64,000 bases of DNA. Source: Bacteroidota bacterium. Its GTDB lineage: Bacteria > Bacteroidota > Bacteroidia > B-17B0 > Aurantibacillaceae. A model generated the notes under the pieces. The model was not told where the DNA came from. It saw nothing but the letters and a program-made list of their open reading frames with translations, and made no database searches. The stretch is from contig JADJSH010000015.1 of the NCBI GenBank assembly GCA_016711805.1, positions 60,627 to 124,626 on the forward strand, written 5' to 3'. A program made the translations under genes and the position numbers. Below, piece by piece: positions 54,604-62,121 of this stretch (its first letter is position 1; each line of letters opens with the position of its first letter).

Positions 54604-55077
54604 TTATTCGCACAAATCTTTAAGAGTCTTTAAAGCTCTTGGCCACATCTCTTCAAACATGGCTTTGTATTCAGATGCGACTTGCATCTCAACTTTAACT
54701 TCTGTTTGATTCCCCTGCCCGACTGGGTCATTCAGGCGGGCTTTTTCTGTAAACGTGTAATTTTCAAAGGCAGGTGTCCATTTTTTTACTTCTTCGCTGG
54801 TTGTATCTATAACTCCATCCTTGACCATTCCAAGGTGTTCGATTGAGATAAATTCATGTTTTCTATTCTCTTTAATTTTGGAATACATACCTCCTAATTT
54901 ACCATCTTCAGCAGGGCCTAAAAAACGGATCTCGCTTCCTTGTTCCCAACTCCCTTCATAATAGGAGCCTTCATGAAATGCTGCAGTCCATTGGCGATAC
55001 GTTTCATCTTCTAACATAGTATTCCAAACTTTTTGTTTGTTGGCATTAATCTGTATTGTAAATTGAATTGTCTCCAT
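54604..55077 (-). CDS. AHSA1-type SRPBCC protein with an in-frame palindromic insertion
   Basis: The 157-residue protein is a typical AHSA1-type SRPBCC member (TIQINANKQKVWNTMLEDET at the start, VEMQVASEYKAMFEEMWP near the end). Between EK and QTEV it carries an extra ARLNDPVGQGN segment, coded by a 27-base GC-rich imperfect hairpin. The reading frame survives. It lies 33 bases from the SRPBCC-DUF1801 gene and 2 bases from the zinc-ribbon-DUF1801 gene. Confidence 0.82.
   Translation of the reverse strand: METIQFTIQINANKQKVWNTMLEDETYRQWTAAFHEGSYYEGSWEQGSEIRFLGPAEDGKLGGMYSKIKENRKHEFISIEHLGMVKDGVIDTTSEEVKKWTPAFENYTFTEKARLNDPVGQGNQTEVKVEMQVASEYKAMFEEMWPRALKTLKDLCE
54714..54740. repeat. 27-base palindromic element inside a coding region
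   Basis: CCTGCCCGA and TCAGGCGGG form imperfect complementary arms (the differences would be G-U pairs) around GACTGGGTCAT. It is strongly GC-rich in AT-rich coding DNA, and 27 bases is a whole number of codons, so it can sit in a gene without breaking the frame. Confidence 0.6.
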
Positions 55078-55079
55078 TT

Positions 55080-55802
55080 TTATTTATCTATTAATTTTAA
55101 CCACTCTTTAATTACTTTTTTTAATCCCTTTTCTTTTGCTTTTAATTCTTGTAGGTCATGTATTTTTACCATTCTTCTACCATCTTTATAATCGCCCTCC
55201 AATAATCCCGATGTATCGTTAATGCTTGCACCAGTTGGAAACACTAATAGAACATGATTTTTTTGACTCAAATTTGCAACCACTAAATCTCTTTTGTATT
55301 CTTTAGGGTCAAAGGCTTTCATTTCGCCAGTATAATAAAACGCTGGCGAATTCCATTTAATATGTTCGCCAATTTGTTTATCTGTTTTTAAAATTAATAT
55401 TCTTAGTTCTTCTATAATTTCTTTATAAAGCGGAGATAATTTTTGAATATGTTCCGTTACTAACTCTGAATCAGATTTTGTTGCTTTTTTTGATGAAGCT
55501 GTTTTTTTAGTTTCCATAAAACCTAATTTATTTGCTTTCAATTCTTTTTCTAAAATAGGAATGGCACTCGGACCAATACCATGTAGTGCTAAAATTTCCT
55601 TTTTACTTTTGGTACTTAACTGTTTTAATGTTGTAATCCCAACTCCTTCTAAAGCGCGTTTGGCAGGCGCAGATACCAATGATAAGAAACCATTGCTTGG
55701 TTTGTTTTCTTGTTCACAAATGGGGCAAACAGGGCAATCACTACTTTTATAAAATGTGTGCCCCTTTGAACATGTTTTTAATTTTAGTTTTTGGTGCAAC
55801 AT
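55080..55802 (-). CDS. Zinc-ribbon / RNA-polymerase-alpha-CTD-like helix-hairpin-helix protein fused to DUF1801
   Basis: I take ATG 55802; an earlier ATG at 55826 overlaps the YjbR gene more. The N-terminal part has a Cys-rich zinc ribbon (CSKGHTFYKSSDCPVCPICE), then a helix-hairpin-helix with GVGITTLKQL and ALHGIGPSAIPILE, like the RNA polymerase alpha C-terminal domain. The second part (from Met at 55517) is a DUF1801 domain (IGEHIKWNSPAFYYTGE, LLVFPTGASINDTSG). Like the gene at 53776, a Met marks the join. The function is unknown. It overlaps the YjbR gene's end by 56 bases. Confidence 0.8.
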   Translation of the reverse strand: MLHQKLKLKTCSKGHTFYKSSDCPVCPICEQENKPSNGFLSLVSAPAKRALEGVGITTLKQLSTKSKKEILALHGIGPSAIPILEKELKANKLGFMETKKTASSKKATKSDSELVTEHIQKLSPLYKEIIEELRILILKTDKQIGEHIKWNSPAFYYTGEMKAFDPKEYKRDLVVANLSQKNHVLLVFPTGASINDTSGLLEGDYKDGRRMVKIHDLQELKAKEKGLKKVIKEWLKLIDK

Positions 55803-56100
55803 TATTATATGAAGTTTGTAAAACATCTTTCAATACTTCCTTTTTTACTTTGTCTAATTCAATAATGGTCCAGCCTTGTTTACCCCAAGCTCCATTCACA
55901 GGATAAATCACTGTTTTGTCATATGCGCTAAAAACCGATTGTTCTATTTCTGATAATTTTACAACCACGCGTTTTGTTTTTACATCAAGCGTAGCCACAA
56001 TTTTTTTATTAACGCGGAAAGAAGTTTTTTCAAAGTGAGGCATTTCCTCAGCATGGTTAAGTAACAAAACAATCTTTCTAAAATTATCAATACTCACCAT
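55747..56100 (-). CDS. MmcQ/YjbR family protein
   Basis: The 117-residue protein has the YjbR double-wing fold signature: FRVNKKIVATLDVKTKR, AYDKTVIYPVNGAWGKQGW. The family binds DNA in some members. It starts 3 bases from the VOC gene and overlaps the 5' end of the zinc-ribbon-DUF1801 gene. It belongs to the same-strand cluster facing the GlxA-type regulator. Confidence 0.85.
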   Translation of the reverse strand: MVSIDNFRKIVLLLNHAEEMPHFEKTSFRVNKKIVATLDVKTKRVVVKLSEIEQSVFSAYDKTVIYPVNGAWGKQGWTIIELDKVKKEVLKDVLQTSYNNVAPKTKIKNMFKGAHIL

Positions 56101-56103
56101 GTT

Positions 56104-56511
56104 TTACGATTGAGGAAATTTACTCATATCCATATGTGCAACTTCCCATTGATGCCCATCTAAATCTGCAAAACTATGTTGATACATCCAGCCATGGTCA
56201 GAGGCTTCCATATAAATAGAACCATCAGATTTTTCAGCAGCGTCAATAATCTCCTTCACTTTTTCTCTGCTTTCTGCATCAATACACAATAACACCTGTG
56301 TGGTTTTTGTAGCATCAGCAATGTCTTTTTTTGTGAAGCCTTTAAATTTATCGTAGGTAAGTAACATCACATATATGTTTTCACTGATGACCATACAAGC
56401 AGCTGTGTCATCCGTAAATTGAGGATTATTTGTGAATCCTAATTTTGCGTAAAAGTCCATCGACTTTTTTAAATCTTTAACCGGAAGGTTTACAAAAATA
56501 TTCTTTGTCAT
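56104..56511 (-). CDS. VOC (glyoxalase/PhnB-like) family protein
   Basis: The 135-residue protein has the VOC fold with FVNLPVKDLKKSMDFYAKLGF at its start and HSFADLDGHQWEVAHMDMS at the end. Members bind a metal and act on small molecules or as antibiotic-binding proteins. It is the first gene of the same-strand cluster and divergent from the GlxA-type regulator, so the regulator may control the cluster. Confidence 0.88.
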   Translation of the reverse strand: MTKNIFVNLPVKDLKKSMDFYAKLGFTNNPQFTDDTAACMVISENIYVMLLTYDKFKGFTKKDIADATKTTQVLLCIDAESREKVKEIIDAAEKSDGSIYMEASDHGWMYQHSFADLDGHQWEVAHMDMSKFPQS

Positions 56512-56656
56512 AATTTTTTAAAATTTTACGGTGTATTGAATATAGCTTTTTTATAACTCAAAATTACTGTCATTATTTAAAATATGTATGTGTAAAAACG
56601 ACAAAGTAACGGGTTGATTGCGACAATTGTTTTTTATATGTTTGTGGCTTAATATC

Positions 56657-56718
56657 TCCCGCAGATAACACGGATATTCGCTGATTTTAATTCTGCGTTT
56701 TCTGCGAAATCAGCGGGA
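56657..56718. repeat. Inverted repeat, CCCGCAGAT family, copy 2
   Basis: CGCTGATTT at 56679-56687 pairs perfectly with AAATCAGCG at 56707-56715, and TCCCGC at 56657 pairs with GCGGGA at 56713-56718. The words CCCGCAGAT, TTCGCTGATT and ATCAGCGGGA recur in the element at 49720-49813. It occupies the divergent promoter region between the VOC gene and the GlxA-type gene. Confidence 0.65.
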
Positions 56719-56735
56719 CAATATAATTTTGATAG

Positions 56736-57656
56736 ATGAAAACAGTAAGTATCTTAATTTTAGAAACCTCCGTTCCGGCAGCTATTGTTGATCCACGCTA
56801 TATGTTTAGCGCCGTAAACGAATTTTATAAAAGCGCTGGACATCAACCATTTTTTAAAATTCAATTAGTTGGTTTAACTAAAGAAGTAAAATTAAATGAT
56901 GGATTATTTACAGTTCATCCAGATGTATTGTTGAAGGATGTAAAAAAAACAGACTTAATTATTATTCCGGCCATTGGTGGAGATGTGAAACTAGCCATCA
57001 AAAAAAATAAAGATTTTCTACCTTGGATTGTGCAGCAATATAAAGGTGGAGCAGAAGTAGCGAGTTTGTGTATTGGCGCTTTTATATTAGCCTCTACGGG
57101 TTTATTAAAAGATAAAGAATGTTCAACACATTGGTTGTTTACTAATGATTTTAAGGAAATGTTTCCTGATGTGAAACTCGTAAGTGATAAAACGGTTGCC
57201 GCTCAAAATGGCTTATATTCCAGTGGAGGAGCTACATCTTATTGGACCTTGTTACTTTACTTAGTAGAAAAATATACGAGCAGAGAAATGTCTATCATGG
57301 CATCCAAATTCTGTTTGTTAGACATGGGAAGAAAGTCACAATCGCCTTTTGTGATGTTTAGAGGACAGAAAGACCACGAGGATTGTGAAATTGTAATGGT
57401 TGATGAATTAGCAGATAAATATGGTATTGGAAGGAGAACCTTTGAGCGACGTTTTAAAAAAGCAACTTCCAATACCGTTGTTGAATATATGCAACGTGTG
57501 AAAATGGAAGCTGCTAAAAAGCAATTAGAATCAGGACGTAAAACGGTAAGCGAAGTGATGCATGATGTTGGGTATGCCGACACCAAAGCGTTTCGCGATG
57601 TGTTCAAAAAAGTAACAGGTATGTCGCCCGTAGATTATAGAGCAAAGTATAATTAA
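56736..57656 (+). CDS. GlxA-type transcriptional regulator (DJ-1/PfpI plus AraC HTH)
   Basis: The 306-residue protein has an N-terminal DJ-1/PfpI-like domain (SILILETSVPAAIVDPRYMF, then VASLCIGAFILA, with the nucleophile-elbow-like Cys). A C-terminal AraC double HTH follows (KYGIGRRTFERRFKKAT and SEVMHDVGYADTKAFRDVFK). It probably regulates nearby genes in response to a small molecule. The divergent cluster of VOC, YjbR, DUF1801 and SRPBCC genes is the obvious candidate target. This is inferred from position. Confidence 0.9.
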   Translation: MKTVSILILETSVPAAIVDPRYMFSAVNEFYKSAGHQPFFKIQLVGLTKEVKLNDGLFTVHPDVLLKDVKKTDLIIIPAIGGDVKLAIKKNKDFLPWIVQQYKGGAEVASLCIGAFILASTGLLKDKECSTHWLFTNDFKEMFPDVKLVSDKTVAAQNGLYSSGGATSYWTLLLYLVEKYTSREMSIMASKFCLLDMGRKSQSPFVMFRGQKDHEDCEIVMVDELADKYGIGRRTFERRFKKATSNTVVEYMQRVKMEAAKKQLESGRKTVSEVMHDVGYADTKAFRDVFKKVTGMSPVDYRAKYN

Positions 57657-57659
57657 ATT

Positions 57660-58193
57660 TTACGCTACTCTAAAAGAAATTTTATACCCTTGGTAAACTG
57701 CTAAGCCGTAAAATAAAATATCTAGTGGACTAAATGCTTTCATCATGATGCTTGGAATCATGCTATAGTCAATCATCGAAAAAGTATCGAAATATCCTAA
57801 GCTTTCAGATTTTGCAACAAAGCCAACAATGCTAAAGAAATTTCCTAACACACAACCAAACAATGCTAAGACTGCACCGCTAATTCCAAAAATTTGATCC
57901 ACTCCTTTACCTAACATTCTATTGGCGAAGCCAACAATAAACCCTACTGCAATGGCCATGTATCCAATTTGATACTCAGTAGCTACTGTAATTGTTGCCC
58001 AAAGAACTGCGCCAATTACTGCTGCGCCAAATGCACCTAAAATACCCAATGGCAAATTTTGTTCTGTTCTAAATTGTTCCAATTGTTGTTCTACATCAAT
58101 TAAATCAACTGGAGTCATTTGTGGCTGCTCATTGTTTTCAACTGCTACTGCAGGAGTAGTTTCTTGATTGTTTTGGTTGTCTTGGTTTTCCAT
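57660..58193 (-). CDS. Hypothetical membrane protein with proline/glutamine-rich N-terminus
   Basis: I start at ATG 58193 (MENQDNQNNQETTPAV), because the upstream 15 residues in the longer frame look like leader sequence. A disordered, Gln/Asn/Pro-rich segment (about 1-40) precedes four hydrophobic segments (LGILGAFGAAVIGAVLWAT, IGYMAIAVGFIVGFAN, GAVLALFGCVLGNFFSIVG and IMMKAFSPLDILFYGLAV). No family is recognised. The protein is likely in the inner membrane. It is convergent with the GlxA-type gene, 3 bases apart. Confidence 0.75.
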   Translation of the reverse strand: MENQDNQNNQETTPAVAVENNEQPQMTPVDLIDVEQQLEQFRTEQNLPLGILGAFGAAVIGAVLWATITVATEYQIGYMAIAVGFIVGFANRMLGKGVDQIFGISGAVLALFGCVLGNFFSIVGFVAKSESLGYFDTFSMIDYSMIPSIMMKAFSPLDILFYGLAVYQGYKISFRVA

Positions 58194-58280
58194 AGGATTT
58201 AATTTGTTTGAAAACAATAATTTATAAGTTATATACAATATACAACTTTGCTTTTTATTTCCAAATTTTCCTATAAAATC

Positions 58281-58997
58281 TTATTTCTTTAGCCAAAGCA
58301 GCATGTCTGCAAACATAGCTGGACTAATCGTATGAGCTTCAGGATATTCTTTAAATAAAGGCGTGACCCCTAGTGTTTTTAAATACGCTAAAGAGGCGCG
58401 TGCTTCGCTTACAGGAATGACATTATCATTTGTTCCGTGAGAGACAAATACGTTTAAGTTTTTAATTTTTTCTTTTGAAGCAATGAGGGGTTTCACTTCC
58501 TCTAATAATCGTCCGCTCATAACGGCGATACCTTTTATTTTATCTGGCACCGTTAAGCCAATGCTATATGCCATAATAGAGCCTTGACTAAAACCACATA
58601 GGTATATACGCTTTTCATTAAAAGCATGTTTTGTTTTCAATTGATTCATAAATTGGATAATCATTAAACGGCTTGCTTCGGCTTCAATAGCGTTACCTAT
58701 GCGTTTTCCGTTTTCGAAAGTTAAATGATACCAAGCATAACTATCAGTGCCAATGGTAATAGGTGCTCGTAACGAAATCACTAAAAAACTATCAGGCAGT
58801 TGTGGCGCAAACGAAAATAAATCTTTTTCGTTACTACCAACTCCGTGCATTAAAATAATGACTGGCGGATTAGCTGATTTTATTTTCGGTTCTTTAAAAA
58901 TATAATATAAACTTGGTGCACTTGGCTTTGTCTTGCTTTGAGAAAAGCTGTTGAATGCAATTCCGAAAAATAGAAGGATAGTTATTATATATTTCAT
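58281..58997 (-). CDS. Phospholipase/carboxylesterase-like alpha/beta hydrolase
   Basis: The 238-residue enzyme has a signal peptide (IITILLFFGIAFNSFSQ), an oxyanion region HGVGSNEKDLFSFAP, the nucleophile elbow GFSQGSIMA, an Asp in SHGTNDNVIPV and a His in YPEAHTISP. These give a complete Ser-Asp-His triad of the phospholipase/carboxylesterase group. It is exported, probably periplasmic. The family 1 inverted repeat lies just upstream of its start. Confidence 0.9.
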   Translation of the reverse strand: MKYIITILLFFGIAFNSFSQSKTKPSAPSLYYIFKEPKIKSANPPVIILMHGVGSNEKDLFSFAPQLPDSFLVISLRAPITIGTDSYAWYHLTFENGKRIGNAIEAEASRLMIIQFMNQLKTKHAFNEKRIYLCGFSQGSIMAYSIGLTVPDKIKGIAVMSGRLLEEVKPLIASKEKIKNLNVFVSHGTNDNVIPVSEARASLAYLKTLGVTPLFKEYPEAHTISPAMFADMLLWLKK

Positions 58998-59011
58998 ATT
59001 TGTTGTGTTTT

Positions 59012-59072
59012 TGTCACCCTGAGCGGAGTCGAAGGGTACATTGTAGAGGCTTCGACTCCGCTCAGCCTGACA
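59012..59072. repeat. Dispersed inverted repeat, family 1, copy 2
   Basis: The arms (TGTCACCCTGAGCGGAGTCG and the complement ending CTCAGCCTGACA) match copy 1 at 8977-9033 in inverted orientation; the loop differs. It separates the dioxygenase gene's stop from the esterase's start, on the same strand. Confidence 0.8.
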
Positions 59073-59090
59073 CTGTGTTTTTATATTAAT

Positions 59091-59975
59091 TTACGCCTTA
59101 TCAATTTTCAAAGAAGTCATAGAAAAAGAACCTCCCACAACCGCATCATTAAAGTACGATACTTTTTCGTTTTTACCGCGCAGGGCAATGCTATAAATCA
59201 TTGGTAAATAATGATCTGGTGTTGGTGATGATAATTGCAAGGCTTTGCTGTAGGTTTTATAATTTACTAAAGATTTTACATCGTTTTCTGTAATTAGTTT
59301 TTTAAAAACTTCGTTTGCTTCCAATGCCCAATCGTGGCCAAAGTGCGCATTAAAATCTCCAGTAAATCTGGCGAACTGAAAATTATGCACCATATTTCCA
59401 CTGCCAATAATTAAGACTCCTTTTTTGCGTAAGCCTGCTAATTGTTTTGCTAAATCGTAGTGATATTGCGTGTCTTTTGTATAATCTAAGCTTAATTGAA
59501 TCACAGGAATACTTGCATCTGGAAACATTGGTCTTACAACGCTCCAAGTTCCATGATCTAATCCCCAATCTTCATTTAAGCCAACCGTTGTTGATGTAAG
59601 TAATGCTTTAGTTTCATCCGCTAACCATTTGCTACCAGGTGCTGGATATTGCACGTCAAATAAGGCTTGCGGGAAACCACCAAAATCATGAATGGTTTTT
59701 GGTTTTTCCATCGCCGTTACAAAAGTGCCTTTCGTTTCCCAGTGTGCGGAAATACATAAAATAGCTTTTGGTTTTGGAAGAGTTTTTGCCATGGCTTTCC
59801 AGCCTCTCGAGAACTCATTTTCTTCAATTGCATTCATAGGCGAACCATGGCCTATAAATAAAACTGGCATTAACTCATCTTGTTCTGGTAAGTTATTGGC
59901 AAACGATTTTAAATCTCCTAATGTTGTCATAGCGGCTAGTCCTAATACTGATTTTATAAACTCCTTACGTTCCAT
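59091..59975 (-). CDS. ygiD: YgiD-like 4,5-DOPA-extradiol dioxygenase family protein
   Basis: The 294-residue protein belongs to the LigB-type extradiol ring-cleavage family. It has LFIGHGSPMNAI (metal-binding His), CISAHWET, LDHGTWSVV and IGSGNMVHNF, and ends in the PDHYLPMIYSIALRG segment. A hydrophobic N-terminus (FIKSVLGLAAMTTL) may be a signal peptide. E. coli YgiD opens the ring of DOPA-like catechols. The natural substrate here is not known. Confidence 0.92.
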   Translation of the reverse strand: MERKEFIKSVLGLAAMTTLGDLKSFANNLPEQDELMPVLFIGHGSPMNAIEENEFSRGWKAMAKTLPKPKAILCISAHWETKGTFVTAMEKPKTIHDFGGFPQALFDVQYPAPGSKWLADETKALLTSTTVGLNEDWGLDHGTWSVVRPMFPDASIPVIQLSLDYTKDTQYHYDLAKQLAGLRKKGVLIIGSGNMVHNFQFARFTGDFNAHFGHDWALEANEVFKKLITENDVKSLVNYKTYSKALQLSSPTPDHYLPMIYSIALRGKNEKVSYFNDAVVGGSFSMTSLKIDKA

Positions 59976-60054
59976 GTTTTAATTTACTATGTAAAGTTCG
60001 CTTATATTTTCAATAATTCGTTTGATGTATGGTAAGATTTTTAATTAATTATTT

Positions 60055-60153
60055 GGGCGTGCCGGCGCAAAGAGGCAGCGCCGTCGGGCTTTTCGCTACA
60101 ATCTTTTTGTAATGGAACACAAAAAGGATTTTCGCTGCAATCCCTCACGCAGG
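60055..60153. repeat. GC-rich intergenic element with hairpin
   Basis: GCGCC words are followed by ATCTTTTTGT and ACAAAAAGGAT, which form a hairpin with an AATGGA loop, then CCTCACGCAGG. The last 11-mer (60143-60153) is shared, inverted, with the element at 24085-24199. The stop codon of the VOC gene at 60145 lies inside the element. Confidence 0.6.
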
Positions 60154-60534
60154 TTCAATTAAATCCCATAAATTGTCATACAAATCAGCAAATACAAGCA
60201 CTTGACCATGTGGCTGATTTTCTAATTCACGAACAATCTTTACTTTTTTATCAAGTAAGTTTTTATAATCTCTTTCTATATCATCGGTATATAAAAACAA
60301 AAATACGCGTCCGCCTGTTTGGTTACCAACTCTACTTTTTTGTTCTTCGTTACTAGCTTGTGCTAATAATAGAGTCGTTCCTGTGCTGCCTGGCGGTGCT
60401 ACCATCACCCAACGTTTAGTGGCACTCATCACTTTATCTTCTACTAAAGTAAAATTTAATGTTTCAGTATAAAATTTGATGGCTTCATCGTAATCGTTGA
60501 CTATTAGGGCTATATGGGCGAGGGATTGTTTCAT
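60145..60534 (-). CDS. VOC (glyoxalase) family protein
   Basis: I take ATG 60534 (MKQSLAHIALIVNDYDEAI), which gives the typical VOC start; the longer frame to 60615 adds residues from the upstream gene. The 129-residue protein has FYTETLNFTLVEDKV and ends FADLYDNLWDLIEPA, with a Glu-like metal site at the C-terminus. The final codons and stop lie in a repeat element. No substrate can be assigned. Confidence 0.88.
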   Translation of the reverse strand: MKQSLAHIALIVNDYDEAIKFYTETLNFTLVEDKVMSATKRWVMVAPPGSTGTTLLLAQASNEEQKSRVGNQTGGRVFLFLYTDDIERDYKNLLDKKVKIVRELENQPHGQVLVFADLYDNLWDLIEPA

Positions 60535-60560
60535 GATTTGTTTTTTTCGATGTTGATTAT

Positions 60561-61276
60561 TTAAAAATTTTCGAAAGAAATTATTAGCGGAGAGTGATTG
60601 CTGTATTGAGTCCAATCTTCATACTTCCCAATTTCAACATTTCTAATTCTGTTTTGAATATCCTTAGAGGCGAAGCAGTAATCAATATGGTAGGGTTTAG
60701 ATATTTTTTTTTGAAGGAAAAAGGTTGGATGTTGTTCTTGACCTTGTTCTATTTTAAAATGTTTGTGATAAACACTATTAATGTTTTGACTATTTAATTT
60801 ATCTACAACATCTGTATGATTGCCAACTCTGTCTTTATAATCCCATATTTTATTACTATTAAAATCGCCAATTAAAATGGTTGAATCTCCGAATAGTTTT
60901 TCGTAATAATTTATGGCTAGCCAAATTTGACCAATGTATCTTGCTTCTCTGTTTATTTTATTATTCATTGCCCATATTGCTAAGAGAATAAAACTATTAG
61001 AATTATTTGATACTTTAAGTGGGATAACATAACGAAATTCAGGGTTAAATTCGGTCATTAATTCGAATTTATAATCTGAGTAAGAAAAAACACCAATCCC
61101 TTTATTTAGATTGTCGCCATGCCAAAAGGAATCAGTTGGTTTTTTATTAGCGAATCAAATTTTAATTTATCAGGATGTTCACATTCCTGAATTATTAAAA
61201 TATCTGGTTGAAGTTTTAATATTAAGTCTGCTTTTTTTCTAAATGCACCTTGGCAATTCCATGTAATTAATCTCAT
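60561..61276 (-). pseudogene. Endonuclease/exonuclease/phosphatase family protein, single-base frameshift
   Basis: The N-terminal part (from ATG 61276) shows LITWNCQGAFRKKADLILKL and ILIIQECE, the catalytic Asn and Glu of the EEP family. The C-terminal part has ILIGDFNSNKIW, HIDYCFAS and SNHSPLIISF, which are EEP catalytic motifs. Adding one base in the six-T run at 61140-61145 joins them through KPTDSFWHGDNLNKGIGVFS. It should hydrolyse nucleic acid or phosphoester substrates. The indel in a homopolymer suggests a sequencing error. Confidence 0.8.
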
Positions 61277-61332
61277 TATTTTTTTTTGATTATTAGTATG
61301 GTTGCTCAAGTCAAAAATTAACTAAATCATTC

Positions 61333-61750
61333 TTAATCAATTGTCGCAATAACCTTCAACTCAATCCCAATAGGAGTAGGCAAACAATTAATTTCTATAG
61401 TAGTTCGGCAAGGAGGGTTTTCTTTAAAGTACTCCGCCCACAAAGCATTATAAATTTTAAAATCGTCTTTCATGTTCGTTAAAAACACTTGTACATCCAC
61501 AATTTTATCCCAGCTGCTACCAGAGTCTTCTAAAATATATTTAATGTTACGGAACACAGAGTGGCATTGTGCCGCAATGTCATAAGACGTAATGTTTCCA
61601 TGTTCATCTAATTCTACTCCTGGTATTTTTTTAGTACCACGCTCACGCGGACCAACGCCGCTTAAAATAATAAATTACCAACACGGCGTGTGGGTATAAT
61701 CCTACTGGCTCTGGTGCTTTTGATGATTCAATTGAATTTTCTGTGCTCAT
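61333..61750 (-). pseudogene. RidA-family protein, frameshifted (2-aminomuconate deaminase-like)
   Basis: The intact C-terminal part (61333-61557) holds FRNIKYILEDSGSSWDKIVD, NALWAEYFKE, and PPCRTTIEINCLP with the conserved RidA arginine. Upstream, the reading frames from ATG 61750 (MSTENSIESSKAPEPVGLYP) need at least two indel corrections to reach it, passing through RRVGNLLFLSGVGPRERG. The GPRERG segment with an ALDH gene close by resembles 2-aminomuconate deaminases. The 139-residue restored length is typical. Confidence 0.72.
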
Positions 61751-61778
61751 AATATGTAAGTTTTGAATTTATAGTAGT

Positions 61779-62120
61779 TTATAGTGTTACAGGAATGGTA
61801 ATGCTTTTATCAGTCAATCCCACATTATCAAATTGTGCTATTTTTTTTGTTCCGCTGTGTACCGTTATCCAACGTGTTCTAGATTTACTAGCACGTTTTT
61901 GATCTATCTTAAACGTACCGTCTTGTAAGGTGTACATTTGCCCGATGATAATTTCAGTGCAGTCATCTCCGTTCTCTTTACATTGCACATAGCTTATCAA
62001 TACATTTGGTACAGGCTGTCCGGTTGTAGAATTTACAACGGTTCCAGCAATACTTGTTTTTTTACTGTCGCAAGCCAATAATGTTATTGCAGTTAGTAGT
62101 ATAAGAAATATTTTGTTCAT
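61779..62120 (-). CDS. Small lipoprotein with carboxypeptidase-regulatory-like domain
   Basis: I take ATG 62120, which gives the lipoprotein signal FLILLTAITLLAC (lipobox LLAC, about residue 15). The mature part, SIAGTVVNSTTGQPVPNVLISY, is a carboxypeptidase regulatory-like (Ig-like) domain common in Bacteroidota surface proteins. The total is 113 residues. Its function is unknown. It overlaps thiL's end by none but abuts it on the same strand. Confidence 0.8.
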   Translation of the reverse strand: MNKIFLILLTAITLLACDSKKTSIAGTVVNSTTGQPVPNVLISYVQCKENGDDCTEIIIGQMYTLQDGTFKIDQKRASKSRTRWITVHSGTKKIAQFDNVGLTDKSITIPVTL

Positions 62121-62121
62121 T

